64,000 nt of DNA from UBA4781 sp963556045 (GCA_963556045.3 CAUVYA020000002.1:2108001-2172000), one strand, 5' to 3'. Numbered from the stretch's first letter, positions 25,176 through 35,026 are shown. Notes: a model not told the origin generated them from the letters alone. Numbers and translations: made by a program.

Positions 25176-27059
25176 TTAATCTTTAACTTGTTGCAGAACG
25201 ATAAGCGTTGATGCAGCGTCGCACGGGTCGCGCACGATGGATTGATCAATTTCCTGGAATTGGGATCGAGTTTGTTCATCCAAAGACAGAAAACGGGTTT
25301 CGTAACTGATGGTGTCAAATACCAGAATGTCCGCTTCATTGATCCAGCGCAATGCCAGTTCTTCATTCCAGTAGCCGCGTTTTTCCACAAATTCAGGGTC
25401 ACCCCCAATTCGATAATAGAACTGCATGTTCATTTGAGTCGGGTAAATTTCTATATTCGGCAGGTAAAGAAAAAGGATCGGGGTAGGACCTTCCCAGTAG
25501 ACAAGTGAACCGTCAGGGATGATGGATCGCAGCAATCTCCCATTTTCCTCATAATAGTCGGGCATATTAATCCCCGGGCAGGTTGCGATCGAGCTGTTTT
25601 TTGCCAGAATGAAGGTGGGGGAGAGCAGAATACCCAGACACAATAAAAGGAGGGCTGCTACACAACCATACGAGCAAGACTTTCCCTTTTTATGAAGGAT
25701 GGAGTGAACTATCCGGCTAACCAGCAGGAGCAAAATGCCTGCCAGAAAACCTGCGATCGTGGGCAAGATGAACTCCTGTGTGCGTATGGATATATGAAAA
25801 CGATTCAGAAGGACATCCCACAAGGCGTATGGTCCGTTAAAGATCCTCCCCTGGCTGAAGCTGGGCAGATGCACGTTCATCAATGCGGGCGCTATCTCGC
25901 GATAGAGACTTAACCCGATACCGGTGCATAACAGCACGATAGTGATGGAAAGGATCCATTGCCTGGTTTTGCTGTCAAGTTTTATAGTTTCTTTGAAGAC
26001 CAGTGGGATAAGGGTAACCCCCAGGGGCAGGTAGAAGGAATAGTACGCCGGGTAGCTGTAGAGCACATTATTTTCCTGGATGGCATATCCAAAATGCAAA
26101 ATGGAGAGGAAGATAAAGCTGCCTGCCAGGAACAGGGTCTTTTTTTGTTCCTTTTCTTTGAGAAAAGCACCGGGGAAAAGCAGAATGAAGGATAGGATGC
26201 TGGAGAAGATCGGGATGAAGAAATAGCGGACGCTGTCGAACAGCACCTGAGTTTCATAAATCCAACCGTATTCTCTTTCAAGAATGGCATTTCCAAGGTC
26301 TCCAACCGCGAAGGAAAGATCGTTAAAATGGGCTAACAGATCATTGAAAAACGTCGGAAAGTATGGGCTCCAGATAACAGGATAGATGCGGGGCCAGTAG
26401 GGGATATTCAATCCGATGAATACCAGCGCTCCCACCAGGATGGGCAGCCGGCTCTTTTTCCAGCTATTTTCCCACAACACATAGATGATAGTGAAAAGGA
26501 ATAGCGGCAGCAGATTCTGGCGAACCATCACCATGAGAGCGGAGAACACCAGACCGCATACTAGCTGCCACTGCTTCTGTTCTTTGCCAAGCAGAAAATA
26601 CAAACTCCATGCGATCAGCAGCGAAGTGACCACCTGGGTCATGGCGCGCGAATAGTAGATGATCCATGCCGGGGAGATTAGGTAAAAGGCAATGGAAGCG
26701 GTCGCCCACCATGTACCAGCCAGACGTTTTACGGTCAGCCACTGACCGACAAGTACCAGCGCGCTGAGAAAAATGGCAAAATAACGCCCTGATGCCAGCC
26801 CCGGTTCAAACAGGATCTGTGAGATGCCCAGCGAATAGAACGAAAGCGGGGGTTTATTGGTTATCGGTCCGTAATCCTCGAAAGGTTCGTATGTCCCATC
26901 CAGATACCATTTTCCTTTTAATAGATATGTGCCCTCATCCATGACCGGTTCAATGATTCTGGCATAATGCACAGAACTGAATATGTATAAAATCAGGATC
27001 AGTATGGATAGTGCGTACGGGAGGATGGATAGAATTGTTTTCTTACGATTAGCAGCCAT
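25176..27059 (-). CDS. Polytopic membrane glycosyltransferase (PMT/ArnT-like GT-C fold)
   Basis: The 627-residue protein has an N-terminal membrane segment followed by EPVMDEGTYLLKGKWY, containing the acidic pair typical of GT-C enzymes, then about eleven more hydrophobic segments and a soluble C-terminal domain of about 120 residues. It probably glycosylates a surface lipid or protein. In-frame starts exist at 27104 (TTG), 27068 and 27059. None has a good ribosome site. A TATAAT on this strand (27069-27074) ends just before ATG 27068, so a leaderless transcript starting at ATG 27059 is possible. It is divergent from the uridine-phosphorylase-like gene. Confidence 0.75.
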   Translation of the reverse strand: MAANRKKTILSILPYALSILILILYIFSSVHYARIIEPVMDEGTYLLKGKWYLDGTYEPFEDYGPITNKPPLSFYSLGISQILFEPGLASGRYFAIFLSALVLVGQWLTVKRLAGTWWATASIAFYLISPAWIIYYSRAMTQVVTSLLIAWSLYFLLGKEQKQWQLVCGLVFSALMVMVRQNLLPLFLFTIIYVLWENSWKKSRLPILVGALVFIGLNIPYWPRIYPVIWSPYFPTFFNDLLAHFNDLSFAVGDLGNAILEREYGWIYETQVLFDSVRYFFIPIFSSILSFILLFPGAFLKEKEQKKTLFLAGSFIFLSILHFGYAIQENNVLYSYPAYYSFYLPLGVTLIPLVFKETIKLDSKTRQWILSITIVLLCTGIGLSLYREIAPALMNVHLPSFSQGRIFNGPYALWDVLLNRFHISIRTQEFILPTIAGFLAGILLLLVSRIVHSILHKKGKSCSYGCVAALLLLCLGILLSPTFILAKNSSIATCPGINMPDYYEENGRLLRSIIPDGSLVYWEGPTPILFLYLPNIEIYPTQMNMQFYYRIGGDPEFVEKRGYWNEELALRWINEADILVFDTISYETRFLSLDEQTRSQFQEIDQSIVRDPCDAASTLIVLQQVKD

Positions 27060-27184
27060 TGTGTGCATATTATAATAGCGAACACTCTCATCTTCCGGCT
27101 GCAATTCCTGTCAACACATCATTCGGATTTTTAAATCTTTCCATTTATAATGAGGGTTCACAACTTAACGGTAGGGAGCAGGCG

Positions 27185-27952
27185 ATGGCTGTAATCATTC
27201 AAACCACAAAAGAGTATTCCGATACGCTTGGTATCCGTGCGGATCAGATCGGGAAATATATACTGCTTCCGGGTGATCCCGGTCGCGTGCCCTTCCTGGC
27301 TGGCTATTTTAAGAATTCCAATCAGGTCGCAGAAAACTGGACGCATATGACATATACCGGCACTTTGGATGGGGTTGCAGTGTCGGTTGTTTCAACGGGT
27401 ATGGGCTGCCCCGCCATGGCTGCCACTCTGGAAGAATTGATCCGATTGGGTGCGCATACCTTTATTCGAGTTGGCACTTCAGGTATGCTGCAGAAAAAAA
27501 GTGATCCGAATCACCTTATCATTACATGGGGAGCAGCACGGGACGAAAAGACATCGTTGCAGTACCAGCCGCTATCCTTCCCTGCGGTAGCAGATGTGGA
27601 GGTCACGACTGCGTTGATGGACGCCGCGCAGGAATTGAAGATCGGATATGAAGTAGGCATCTCGCAATCAAAAGACGCATTCTACGGTGAGCACGATCCA
27701 AAAGGGATGATCGCCAGCCGGGAATTATTGATGAAGCAAAGAGCGTTCCGCCGTTCTGGCATGTTGTGCAGTGAGATGGAAGCATCTGCCCTTTTCGTCA
27801 TCAGTACGGTACGTTCGGTGCGCGCTGGCGGCATCATGATGCTGGGCGGCAGCACACAACAGGGACTGCACAATATTTCTTTGGTCTGTGCGAATGCACT
27901 GAAACTCCTCATTCGACAGGACCAGCAAACTGAACCGGGAAGTGCAAAATGA
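27185..27952 (+). CDS. Uridine-phosphorylase-like nucleoside phosphorylase
   Basis: The 255-residue protein belongs to the PNP/UDP family. It keeps the phosphate-binding ILLPGDPGRVP, the RVGTSGML segment with the phosphate Arg, and CSEMEASALF with the ribose-binding Glu. It should cleave uridine (or a related nucleoside) with phosphate to base plus ribose-1-phosphate. I chose ATG 27185 because GGGAG precedes it and the upstream extension does not resemble the family. The next gene, a degenerate paralogue, starts within its stop codon (ATGA), so the two are translationally coupled. Confidence 0.88.
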   Translation: MAVIIQTTKEYSDTLGIRADQIGKYILLPGDPGRVPFLAGYFKNSNQVAENWTHMTYTGTLDGVAVSVVSTGMGCPAMAATLEELIRLGAHTFIRVGTSGMLQKKSDPNHLIITWGAARDEKTSLQYQPLSFPAVADVEVTTALMDAAQELKIGYEVGISQSKDAFYGEHDPKGMIASRELLMKQRAFRRSGMLCSEMEASALFVISTVRSVRAGGIMMLGGSTQQGLHNISLVCANALKLLIRQDQQTEPGSAK

Positions 27953-28749
27953 GCGGGATGAATTGGTACGCTGCATGTAAATATAAATGGTATTCATTTC
28001 ACCTCGAATATCGTCGTTTGGTAAGCTGGTGGAATAACAAAATCTTGCACAAACCCCAGTACCATCTCGGGCTGCGTTATGGAGAAATACCCCGGGATGT
28101 AGTGCTGGTTGAAACGCCGCATCAGGTACTCCAGATCGCTGAATGTCTGGGGAATTACAGGGTGATGAAAGACCATCGCGAGTATTTGAGCATTCGCGTA
28201 CAGGCTGGCGAAACCTCTTTGCTTGTCATTTCAAGCGGGATAGGGACGCCCCCCATTGCAATAGGGCTGGAAGAGCTCTCTCAGATCGGCGGAAAAAGAT
28301 TCCTGTATCTGGGTTCTTTCCAACCCCTCCAGAAGGGATTAAAAGATGGGCAGTTGCTGATCGCTAAAGGAGCTGTGAAAGAAGATGGCACCAGTCAGGA
28401 GTATTTGCCACGGATAATTCCTGCTGTCGCAGATATTCATCTGCTCAATGCAGCTCGCCGTGCGTTGACTGGTTCAAATCTTCCATACCAGGTTGGTATT
28501 TCAGCAACTATTGATATTGATCCTTCCCATTTTCCGGCAGATACCCCGATGCGATCACAAAATGAACGACGTTTTCAACAACTGAAGGATGGGAATGTCG
28601 TGGCTCTTGAACGGGCTGCCGCTGGTGTATATGCGGTGGCAGCCAAGATCCAAAAACCGGCTGTCTGCATTTTACAGGAAGGCGAAGCGGGGTTGGATCT
28701 TCCAGAAAAGTTGATCCGTGTGATCCCTCAAATGTTTCAGGAATATTAA
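27949..28749 (+). CDS. Degenerate nucleoside-phosphorylase paralogue
   Basis: The 266-residue protein aligns along its length with the preceding phosphorylase, sharing VISSGIGTPPIAIGLEEL and the SQEYLPRIIPAVADIHL region, but has lost catalytic signatures. GDPGR is replaced by VETPHQ, and RVGTSG by YLGSFQ. One Glu remains in VVALERAAAGV. An N-terminal extension of about 45 residues precedes the fold. It overlaps the upstream gene by 4 bases. I infer a non-catalytic partner, possibly in a mixed oligomer; a different ligand-binding role is equally possible. Confidence 0.75.
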   Translation: MSGMNWYAACKYKWYSFHLEYRRLVSWWNNKILHKPQYHLGLRYGEIPRDVVLVETPHQVLQIAECLGNYRVMKDHREYLSIRVQAGETSLLVISSGIGTPPIAIGLEELSQIGGKRFLYLGSFQPLQKGLKDGQLLIAKGAVKEDGTSQEYLPRIIPAVADIHLLNAARRALTGSNLPYQVGISATIDIDPSHFPADTPMRSQNERRFQQLKDGNVVALERAAAGVYAVAAKIQKPAVCILQEGEAGLDLPEKLIRVIPQMFQEY

Positions 28750-28781
28750 GCCGGTAAAACATCAGGCGCGCTTGCACGATC

Positions 28782-28810
28782 GTGTTTTTTATTTTTCACT
28801 TTGCTATACT
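28782..28810 (+). promoter_or_regulatory. Promoter of the sugar dehydrogenase lipoprotein gene
   Basis: TTGCAC (28782-28787) and TATACT (28805-28810) are exactly 17 bases apart, with the ribosome site AAGAGG and ATG 28830 following. The expected leader is about 13 bases. Confidence 0.5.
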
Positions 28811-28829
28811 ATAGTTTAAAGAGGCGCTG

Positions 28830-30020
28830 ATGAAAACAGTTTCCCTTTCTTTGTTGATTGCAGGGATGTTTCTGCTGACTGCCTGTCAAAATGGGATGGT
28901 CATACCTGTTGCGTCTACAACCCCGCAGATGACCGGCACAATTTCCATGCTTGCCACGGTTGCGACTGTTGTGCCCGAAAATATCGAACCTGTGGCATGG
29001 GAGATCGAAGTCGTGGCGGAGAACCTGTACGTTCCATGGAGCGTCGTGTTTATCAGCACGGATCATATGCTGGTATCGGAGCGCAGTGGTGCCATTCGAG
29101 AGATAATTGAGGGAAATTTAATAGCAGAACCGCTCTATCAATTCAATGATATCGCTGCGGAGGGGGAGGCAGGACTGATGGGTTTGGCTGTTGATCCTGA
29201 TTTCTCTTCCAATAGATTTCTTTACGCTTGTTACACCTATCAAAATGAAAATGTGCTCTCCAACAGGGTTGTTCGTCTGAAAATGGATGCGTTGGGGGAA
29301 TTGATATTGGGTCGCATTCTACTTGACGATATTCCATCGGCAAGAAACCATGCTGGCTGCCGTTTGCTTTTTGCCCCTGATGGAACGCTGTTTATCACCA
29401 CTGGGGATGCCATGCAGCCCGAAAGTGCCCAGGATCTTAATTCTCTAGCGGGCAAGGTTTTACGGATCAATTCTGACGGAACTATCCCTGCTGATAATCC
29501 ATTTACCGGATCACCTGTATACAGTTACGGGCACCGCAATCCACAGGGCTTGGCTTGGGATGCGAGCACAGGATTGCTGTACGAAACGGAACATGGTCCT
29601 TCGGGATTTGATGGTCCGCCTGGTGGAGATGAGATCAATGTGATTCAAGCGGGCGCGAATTATGGCTGGCCGCTCGTATCTCATGAAAGAACTTTGGAAG
29701 GAATCATCTCTCCATTGATCGTTTTTACGCCTGCTGAAGCGCCTGCTTCTGCCATGATCTATAGCGGAAGGATGTTCCCGCAATTTGCAGGTAACCTCTT
29801 TTTCGGCGCGCTCAGGGGGGAAGGACTGGTGCGCGTGATGATTTCCGGCAGCGAAAGTTTGAATCTGTCTCGTGTTGAGAAGATCATTCAGAATGTTGGT
29901 CGGGTTCGTGATGTAGTAGAAGGACCAGATGGATATATCTATTTCACAACCAGCAACCGAGATGGAAGGGGTGAAGTGAAACGAGGGGATGATAAGGTTT
30001 ATCGCTTAATCCCTCAATAA
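28830..30020 (+). CDS. PQQ-dependent aldose sugar dehydrogenase family lipoprotein (YliI-like)
   Basis: The 396-residue protein starts with a lipoprotein signal peptide ending LLTAC. The mature part is a six-bladed propeller of the glucose/sorbosone dehydrogenase family: GEAGLMGLAVDPDF, SARNHAGCRLLFAPDGTLF, SYGHRNPQGLAW, GGDEINVIQAGANYGWP and VVEGPDGYIYF. Family members oxidise aldose sugars outside the membrane with pyrroloquinoline quinone and Ca2+. No PQQ synthesis gene is in the window. Some family members do not act as sugar dehydrogenases, so the activity is inferred. It stands alone between the phosphorylase pair and a transporter gene. Confidence 0.85.
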   Translation: MKTVSLSLLIAGMFLLTACQNGMVIPVASTTPQMTGTISMLATVATVVPENIEPVAWEIEVVAENLYVPWSVVFISTDHMLVSERSGAIREIIEGNLIAEPLYQFNDIAAEGEAGLMGLAVDPDFSSNRFLYACYTYQNENVLSNRVVRLKMDALGELILGRILLDDIPSARNHAGCRLLFAPDGTLFITTGDAMQPESAQDLNSLAGKVLRINSDGTIPADNPFTGSPVYSYGHRNPQGLAWDASTGLLYETEHGPSGFDGPPGGDEINVIQAGANYGWPLVSHERTLEGIISPLIVFTPAEAPASAMIYSGRMFPQFAGNLFFGALRGEGLVRVMISGSESLNLSRVEKIIQNVGRVRDVVEGPDGYIYFTTSNRDGRGEVKRGDDKVYRLIPQ

Positions 30021-30079
30021 ATTTCGTTAAAAATTCCAATAAATCACTTTGATGTAGTGACAAAAGTGTAAGTTTTTAT

Positions 30080-30091
30080 GGTTTTAAAACC
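30080..30091. repeat. 12-bp palindrome upstream of the UMF1 transporter gene
   Basis: GGTTTTAAAACC is a perfect palindrome about 95 bases before the transporter start. It may be an operator; no matching regulator gene is adjacent. Confidence 0.3.
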
Positions 30092-30185
30092 TATGGTATG
30101 CTTAGACCTACTTTAGAACCATTTCATACATTCCGTGTTAAATAGATTGCTGAACGAATTCATTCTGTTTCGAAGGAGAAAGATC

Positions 30186-31544
30186 ATGCCTGATACTACT
30201 GAGATCAAACAAAAAAAGCGAATGCAGTGGGCCTGGTATCTATATGATTTTGGAAATTCCGCTTATGCCGCGGTGGTGCTGCTGGCAGTTTATGCAACAT
30301 ATTTTAAAAACGTGGTCGTGAGTGGTCCGCAGGGGTCTGCTATGTGGGGTCTGGCGTTGATGATCGCCACACTCGTGGTGGCTGTTATCTCTCCATTTCT
30401 AGGCACGCTGGCAGATTACTCGAATAAGAAAAAACAGTTCTTATTCTTCATGACGACCATGTCGGTGATCTTCACCGGCTTGTTATTTCTGGTAGGTCCT
30501 GGTGACATCTTCCTGGGCATGCTGTTCTTCATTTTAGCTGAGATCGGGTATCGTGGCGGGCAGGTTTTCTATAATGCTTTACTGGTAGATATTGCGGATG
30601 AAAATGAGCTGGGGAAAGTTTCAGGTAACGGCTGGGCAATCGGTTCGCTGGGCGGAATCATCTGCCTGGTTATTGTTCTGGTTTTGATCCAGTTGAATCC
30701 AGGCAATAATATGGTCATACGTTTCTCCCTTGTTATCACCGCTGTCTATTATGCTTTATTTGCTTTACCGGCTTTCTTTATCATCAAAGAAAAACCCTCC
30801 ACAGAAGAAAAGATCCACAAAAATTATCTGAAAATTGCCTGGGATCGTTTGAGCCTCACTGTTAAATCAGTAAGCAACTACAAGGAATTTCTTAAATATA
30901 TGCTGGCATTACTGATCTACAATGATGGTGTAATAGCGGCGCTTGATTTTGCCGCGATTATCGGTGCGGTCTTATTTGGCGTAACAGGAACCAGCCTGAT
31001 CATTTTCGTGATCATTGTTCAGGTTACCAACGTTTTAGGTGCGTTTTTGTACGGGTTGTTGGGAGAGAAAGTCGGTTTCAAGAACAGCCTTATTCAATCT
31101 TTGATCTTGATGATTGTTTCTGTTGTAGGAATGATGTTTGCGAAAACACAGACCGCTTTCTTTGTGGTTGGTGGTCTGGCAGGATTCGCTATGGCGGGTG
31201 TGCAGTCTCTAAGCCGCACCATGGTCAGCGTGTTTGCCCCCAAACACAAAAGCACTGAGTTCTACGGCTTTTTTGCTCTGACCGGTCGCTCATCTTCCGT
31301 GATCGGACCTGGCGTGATGGGTTTCTCGGCATCGGGATTGTCCACCTGGGTGATGAATACTCTGGTAGCAGCCGGACTGGTTGTAGCCGGTGATGATCTG
31401 GCGATCAAGGTTACTGAACAGATCGGGCATCGCTTTGCCCTGGTCACGATCGTTTTATTCCTTATGGTCGGTTTGATGCTGCTTCTATTTGTAGATGAAA
31501 AGAAAGGGCGCATTGCGGCACAGAATGCGCGACACGAAGATTAA
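30186..31544 (+). CDS. MFS transporter, UMF1/Atg22 family
   Basis: The 452-residue protein has about twelve membrane helices and the N-terminal signature WAWYLYDFGNSAYA of the UMF1 branch of the major facilitator superfamily, plus GGLAGFAMAGVQSLSRTMV in the C-terminal half. In yeast Atg22 the family exports amino acids from the vacuole; bacterial substrates are mostly unknown. I chose ATG 30186 because AAGGAGAAAG precedes it; a longer frame from 30135 lacks this. PlsC follows 18 bases after the stop, so the two may share a transcript. Confidence 0.87.
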   Translation: MPDTTEIKQKKRMQWAWYLYDFGNSAYAAVVLLAVYATYFKNVVVSGPQGSAMWGLALMIATLVVAVISPFLGTLADYSNKKKQFLFFMTTMSVIFTGLLFLVGPGDIFLGMLFFILAEIGYRGGQVFYNALLVDIADENELGKVSGNGWAIGSLGGIICLVIVLVLIQLNPGNNMVIRFSLVITAVYYALFALPAFFIIKEKPSTEEKIHKNYLKIAWDRLSLTVKSVSNYKEFLKYMLALLIYNDGVIAALDFAAIIGAVLFGVTGTSLIIFVIIVQVTNVLGAFLYGLLGEKVGFKNSLIQSLILMIVSVVGMMFAKTQTAFFVVGGLAGFAMAGVQSLSRTMVSVFAPKHKSTEFYGFFALTGRSSSVIGPGVMGFSASGLSTWVMNTLVAAGLVVAGDDLAIKVTEQIGHRFALVTIVLFLMVGLMLLLFVDEKKGRIAAQNARHED

Positions 31545-31562
31545 TAATAGTAGAGGTGCTGT

Positions 31563-32327
31563 ATGACATTGGCTGTTGATTCACCTGTGTATGCCAGTCG
31601 CAGACCACTGCGGCGTTTCATGCAGTGGCTGTCGAAGATTGCTTTCGGTGTGTTGACGGATCTAAGTGTTGAAGGTGAGCAGAATTTTCCCAAGAGAGGA
31701 CCGTTGCTGCTGGTGGGAAACCATTTTAGTTTCATTGACCCCGCAATTTTCGTGCGTGTGGCTCCCTGGCCAATGGATTTCATCGGCGGGGCACAATTTC
31801 CTCATGCTCCTGGAATTGTGCATTTTCTTCCGCGCTTATGGGGTTATCTTCCTGTCTATCGCGGTACAGGTTCAACGTATGCATTAAATGAAGCGGAGAA
31901 GATCCTGAATAAGGGTGGAATTGTGGGCATCTTCCCGGAAGCAGGTTCCTGGGCACAGATTTTACGTCCGGCTCGCCCGGGCGCTGCCTATTTATCTGCA
32001 AAAACTGGCGCGCAATTGCTCCCGGTAGGAATTGACGGTATGCCAGAGGTATTTCCTTCGTTGAAAAAGTTGAAGCGTGCTAAAGTGAAGATCAGGATCG
32101 GGAAGCCGTTCGGCCCGCTGAAAATATCAGGCAAGGGCTACCAGCGGCGTGAGCAAATTGACGCATTCGGGCATGAGATCATGCACCATATTGCGGATCT
32201 CATTCCGCCTGAAAAGGCGGGCATCTATTCACCCGATCCGGATGTGCGTGAAGCCGCCAGAGGAACTGAGATCTATCCATGGGAGAACACCCGTGAAGGG
32301 CAGGATGAATATACTGCACCAGAGTAG
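31563..32327 (+). CDS. plsC: 1-acyl-sn-glycerol-3-phosphate acyltransferase family protein
   Basis: The 254-residue protein has the acyltransferase motif NHFSFIDP (Hx4D catalytic dyad) and GIFPEAGSW, close to the FPEG motif II, then VGIDGMPEVFPS. It should acylate lysophosphatidic acid at the membrane face during phospholipid synthesis. The start has a GAGGTG ribosome site. The C-terminal 35 residues are charged and extend past the core domain. Context with a flippase-like protein 279 bases downstream suggests a lipid-related group, but this is weak. Confidence 0.87.
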   Translation: MTLAVDSPVYASRRPLRRFMQWLSKIAFGVLTDLSVEGEQNFPKRGPLLLVGNHFSFIDPAIFVRVAPWPMDFIGGAQFPHAPGIVHFLPRLWGYLPVYRGTGSTYALNEAEKILNKGGIVGIFPEAGSWAQILRPARPGAAYLSAKTGAQLLPVGIDGMPEVFPSLKKLKRAKVKIRIGKPFGPLKISGKGYQRREQIDAFGHEIMHHIADLIPPEKAGIYSPDPDVREAARGTEIYPWENTREGQDEYTAPE

Positions 32328-32605
32328 CAGCCTGATCTGAAAGCTGTCAAAGGCGTATATCCTGAAGATCAGAAAGAAATTAGTGATTGTGCTGAATTAT
32401 TTGAATATGAGATTTCAAGCCAGTCTTAAAATTGAATGAACTGGATACATATTTCAGTAGCCACAATTTTATCGTTTTACTATTTCATCATCAAAACTCG
32501 ATTATAATTTTGTCCTGAATTTCGTATCTCACTGTTGTAATTTTTCCACAGAGGATAGCAGCCTTGTGGATGCTATAAAATGGGGCAATTCTTTCGGAGA
32601 ACACC
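32328..32605. other. Intergenic region with two hairpins
   Basis: No gene is seen. CTGATCT near 32333 pairs with AGATCAG near 32366 just after the plsC stop. TCCACA (32545-32550) and TGTGGA (32565-32570) form a 6-bp stem with a 14-base loop ahead of the next gene. Neither is followed by a T run. Confidence 0.3.
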
Positions 32606-33625
32606 ATGAATCCTACAGTAAAGAAAATCATTCGCATTGCGGCATTAGCAGTATTCCTCGCCCTGGGGGTGAAGATACTCACCCCGCATTTGCAGTCTCT
32701 CCCTGAATCCGTCGCTGCATTGAAACAGCTGAATTACTGGGCTCTGGCTGCAGCAGTGATCTGTGAAGTGCTGCGTTTCATCAGCAGTGGATATTTGCTG
32801 AATGTCATCATCGGAATGTTCAAGAACCATGTATCCATCTGGGATGCCACCAGTATTGCCATGGCTTCTTCCAGCTTTGGAATGGTAGCAGGCGGCATGG
32901 TGGGTTCGATCGGTTCAAGCGCCGGATGGCTGCGCAAGAAAGGTGTCAAATTACAGGCTGCCGGTATGGCGGGTTTCCTGCCGATCCTTCTCAATAATCT
33001 TGCGGTACTGGTCTTTTCGCTGGTCGGAATCATCTATCTATTGTGTATGCAGGCGTTGACCAGGCAGCAGATGAACGCCTTCCTCATTATCCTTGTCCTG
33101 CTGGTATCCGCATTTGTCCTGATATTCGTCTTTATCCGAAAAAGAGAAAAGTCGAAAGGTACTGTGATCAAGATAGCAGAATGGGTGGCGAAGACCTTCA
33201 AAAGATCGTTTGATGAACAAAAAATCGCGCATCAATTGGATGAAGTATTTGACATGTGGGATCTTTTTATGCAGAAAGGCTGGCAGAAACCCCTCCTGGC
33301 TTCATTTTTAATTTATGGATTCGATGTGCTGGCATTATTCTTCCTCTTCATGGCAGCCGGGCAGCCGGTATCTGCTCGCATTCTTCTGATCGGATATGGT
33401 TTACCACAGCTGCTTGGAAAAGCGGCATTCATCTTCCCGGGCGGGGTGGGAATTGTTGAGGGCACCATGATTTCACTGTATCAACAACTGGGTATTTCCA
33501 ATCCGATTGCGGTGGTGGTGGTTCTCTCTTATCGACTCTTGAGTTTCCTGCTTCCGGCGATCATTGGATTCCTGCTGATTGTGGTAATACAGAGAGATAA
33601 ATCATCCAGGATTTCACAAACTTGA
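32606..33625 (+). CDS. Flippase-like (UPF0104/LPG-synthase TM) membrane protein
   Basis: The 339-residue protein has about eight membrane helices and the family motif FPGGVGIVEGTMISLY near the C-terminus. This is the membrane domain found in lysylphosphatidylglycerol synthases and related AglD/UPF0104 proteins, here without any synthase domain. It may translocate or modify a lipid-linked substrate. CGGAGAAC precedes the ATG. It converges on the amylase gene with about 40 bases between the stops. Confidence 0.82.
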   Translation: MNPTVKKIIRIAALAVFLALGVKILTPHLQSLPESVAALKQLNYWALAAAVICEVLRFISSGYLLNVIIGMFKNHVSIWDATSIAMASSSFGMVAGGMVGSIGSSAGWLRKKGVKLQAAGMAGFLPILLNNLAVLVFSLVGIIYLLCMQALTRQQMNAFLIILVLLVSAFVLIFVFIRKREKSKGTVIKIAEWVAKTFKRSFDEQKIAHQLDEVFDMWDLFMQKGWQKPLLASFLIYGFDVLALFFLFMAAGQPVSARILLIGYGLPQLLGKAAFIFPGGVGIVEGTMISLYQQLGISNPIAVVVVLSYRLLSFLLPAIIGFLLIVVIQRDKSSRISQT

Positions 33626-33664
33626 TACCTTTCCTGTGGGCATCCACATCGCTACCATGATACT

Positions 33665-35026
33665 TCATGGATCCAGATGAATGATCATCCCGCAGGAAGG
33701 TGGTACATCCGATAGAAATAATCTATGCTGTTCGATATTGCAGCGTACAGTAGATAACAGATCTCTTCCTCGTGCTGCTGTGATGGGCAGCCCTCTTATT
33801 TCTATCTGTGCGGTTTGAGAACTGGCGTTGAAAACACACAGCAGATTTTCTTGTTCGCATTGCCGCAGAAATGCAAATTGTTCATTGCCGACATAAACCT
33901 GCTGGTAGGTCCCATGCTGAAGAGCAGGTGAATGCAGACGGATCTCACTTAATCGTGCAATGTATGCAGGGAGATCTTTATATATGGAATTGACCGTTAT
34001 GCTTTCGGGTTCAAGACGCGGGCGCAGAGCGATATCATCCGTTGCCGTTCGGCTGCCGCTGATTCCCCATTCACTACCGTAATAAATGGAAGGAATGCCG
34101 GGCATACTGAAAAGCAGACAGTACAGTGGAAAGACATGCTCCGGGTTGGTGAGGGTGCTGGTCAATCGGTTCACATCGTGGTTGTCGGCAAAAGCGTATG
34201 GTTGAAAATGACGATATATTCCCGCTGGACCAAACTGCCGGTTGAGTGAATAAGCGATTTCAAAGTAATTATGATCGTTATGGCTGGAATACAAGCCTTT
34301 AAAGCATTCATAATTTGTAACAGAATCCAGTGCTTTGCAGTTTATCCATTCGGAATAGTCGCCATGGATGACTTCTCCCATTAACCAAAAATCCTTATCG
34401 TGTTGTTTGCAATGCCTGTTCAATGTCTGCAAGAAAGGAATATCTATACAATCAGCGGCATCGATCCGCAGTCCATCAATGTGGAATTGCTCCATCCAGT
34501 AAGTGACCGCCTGTAAAAGGTACTTGACAACCTCCGGATTTTGCAGATTGAGTTTCACCAGATCATAATGATCGTTCCACCCATCGTAATGGAATGGATC
34601 GCCGAATGGACTGGTTGATTGGAAGTTGATCCCCGAGAACCAATTTCGGTATGGTGATTTTTGTTTGTGGGCTTGCAGATCGCGGAAAGCGAAAAAATCT
34701 CTGCCGGTATGGTTGAATACGCCATCCAGGATTACCCTGATCTTATTCTGGTGGAGAAGTCCAATCATTTTTTGCAGCGTATGATTATCACCCAGACGGC
34801 GATCCACCTGAAAATAATCAACCGTATCGTATCCATGGCTGGTGGATTCAAAGAGCGGACCCAGATACAGCGCGTTGATATTCATTTCTTTGAAATGGGA
34901 GATCCACTGTTCCAATTCTCCAATCCTTGGGACGGCAGACGATGCAAAATCATTCTTCTTGGGCGCGCCAAAACAGCCCAGGGGGTAGATGTGGTAGAAA
35001 ATACTTTGCTCGATCCAATGACTCAT
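33665..35026 (-). CDS. GH13 alpha-amylase family glycosidase
   Basis: The 453-residue protein lacks a signal peptide and is probably cytoplasmic. The four GH13 regions are intact: VILDGVFNHT (I), GLRIDAADC with the nucleophile Asp (II), LMGEVIHG with the acid/base Glu (III) and FADNHDVNR with the third Asp (IV). The small size and FYHIYPLGCFG start resemble neopullulanase/cyclomaltodextrinase-type hydrolases of imported maltodextrins. AAGGAG precedes the ATG. A TetR gene lies directly upstream on the same strand, and a copy of its operator-like motif sits between them. Confidence 0.9.
   Translation of the reverse strand: MSHWIEQSIFYHIYPLGCFGAPKKNDFASSAVPRIGELEQWISHFKEMNINALYLGPLFESTSHGYDTVDYFQVDRRLGDNHTLQKMIGLLHQNKIRVILDGVFNHTGRDFFAFRDLQAHKQKSPYRNWFSGINFQSTSPFGDPFHYDGWNDHYDLVKLNLQNPEVVKYLLQAVTYWMEQFHIDGLRIDAADCIDIPFLQTLNRHCKQHDKDFWLMGEVIHGDYSEWINCKALDSVTNYECFKGLYSSHNDHNYFEIAYSLNRQFGPAGIYRHFQPYAFADNHDVNRLTSTLTNPEHVFPLYCLLFSMPGIPSIYYGSEWGISGSRTATDDIALRPRLEPESITVNSIYKDLPAYIARLSEIRLHSPALQHGTYQQVYVGNEQFAFLRQCEQENLLCVFNASSQTAQIEIRGLPITAARGRDLLSTVRCNIEQHRLFLSDVPPSCGMIIHLDP

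Noticed and set aside
28770..28799. Rho-independent terminator after the phosphorylase pair
   Set aside because: CACGATCGTG followed by a T run is self-complementary but leaves no room for a loop, so a stable hairpin is unlikely.
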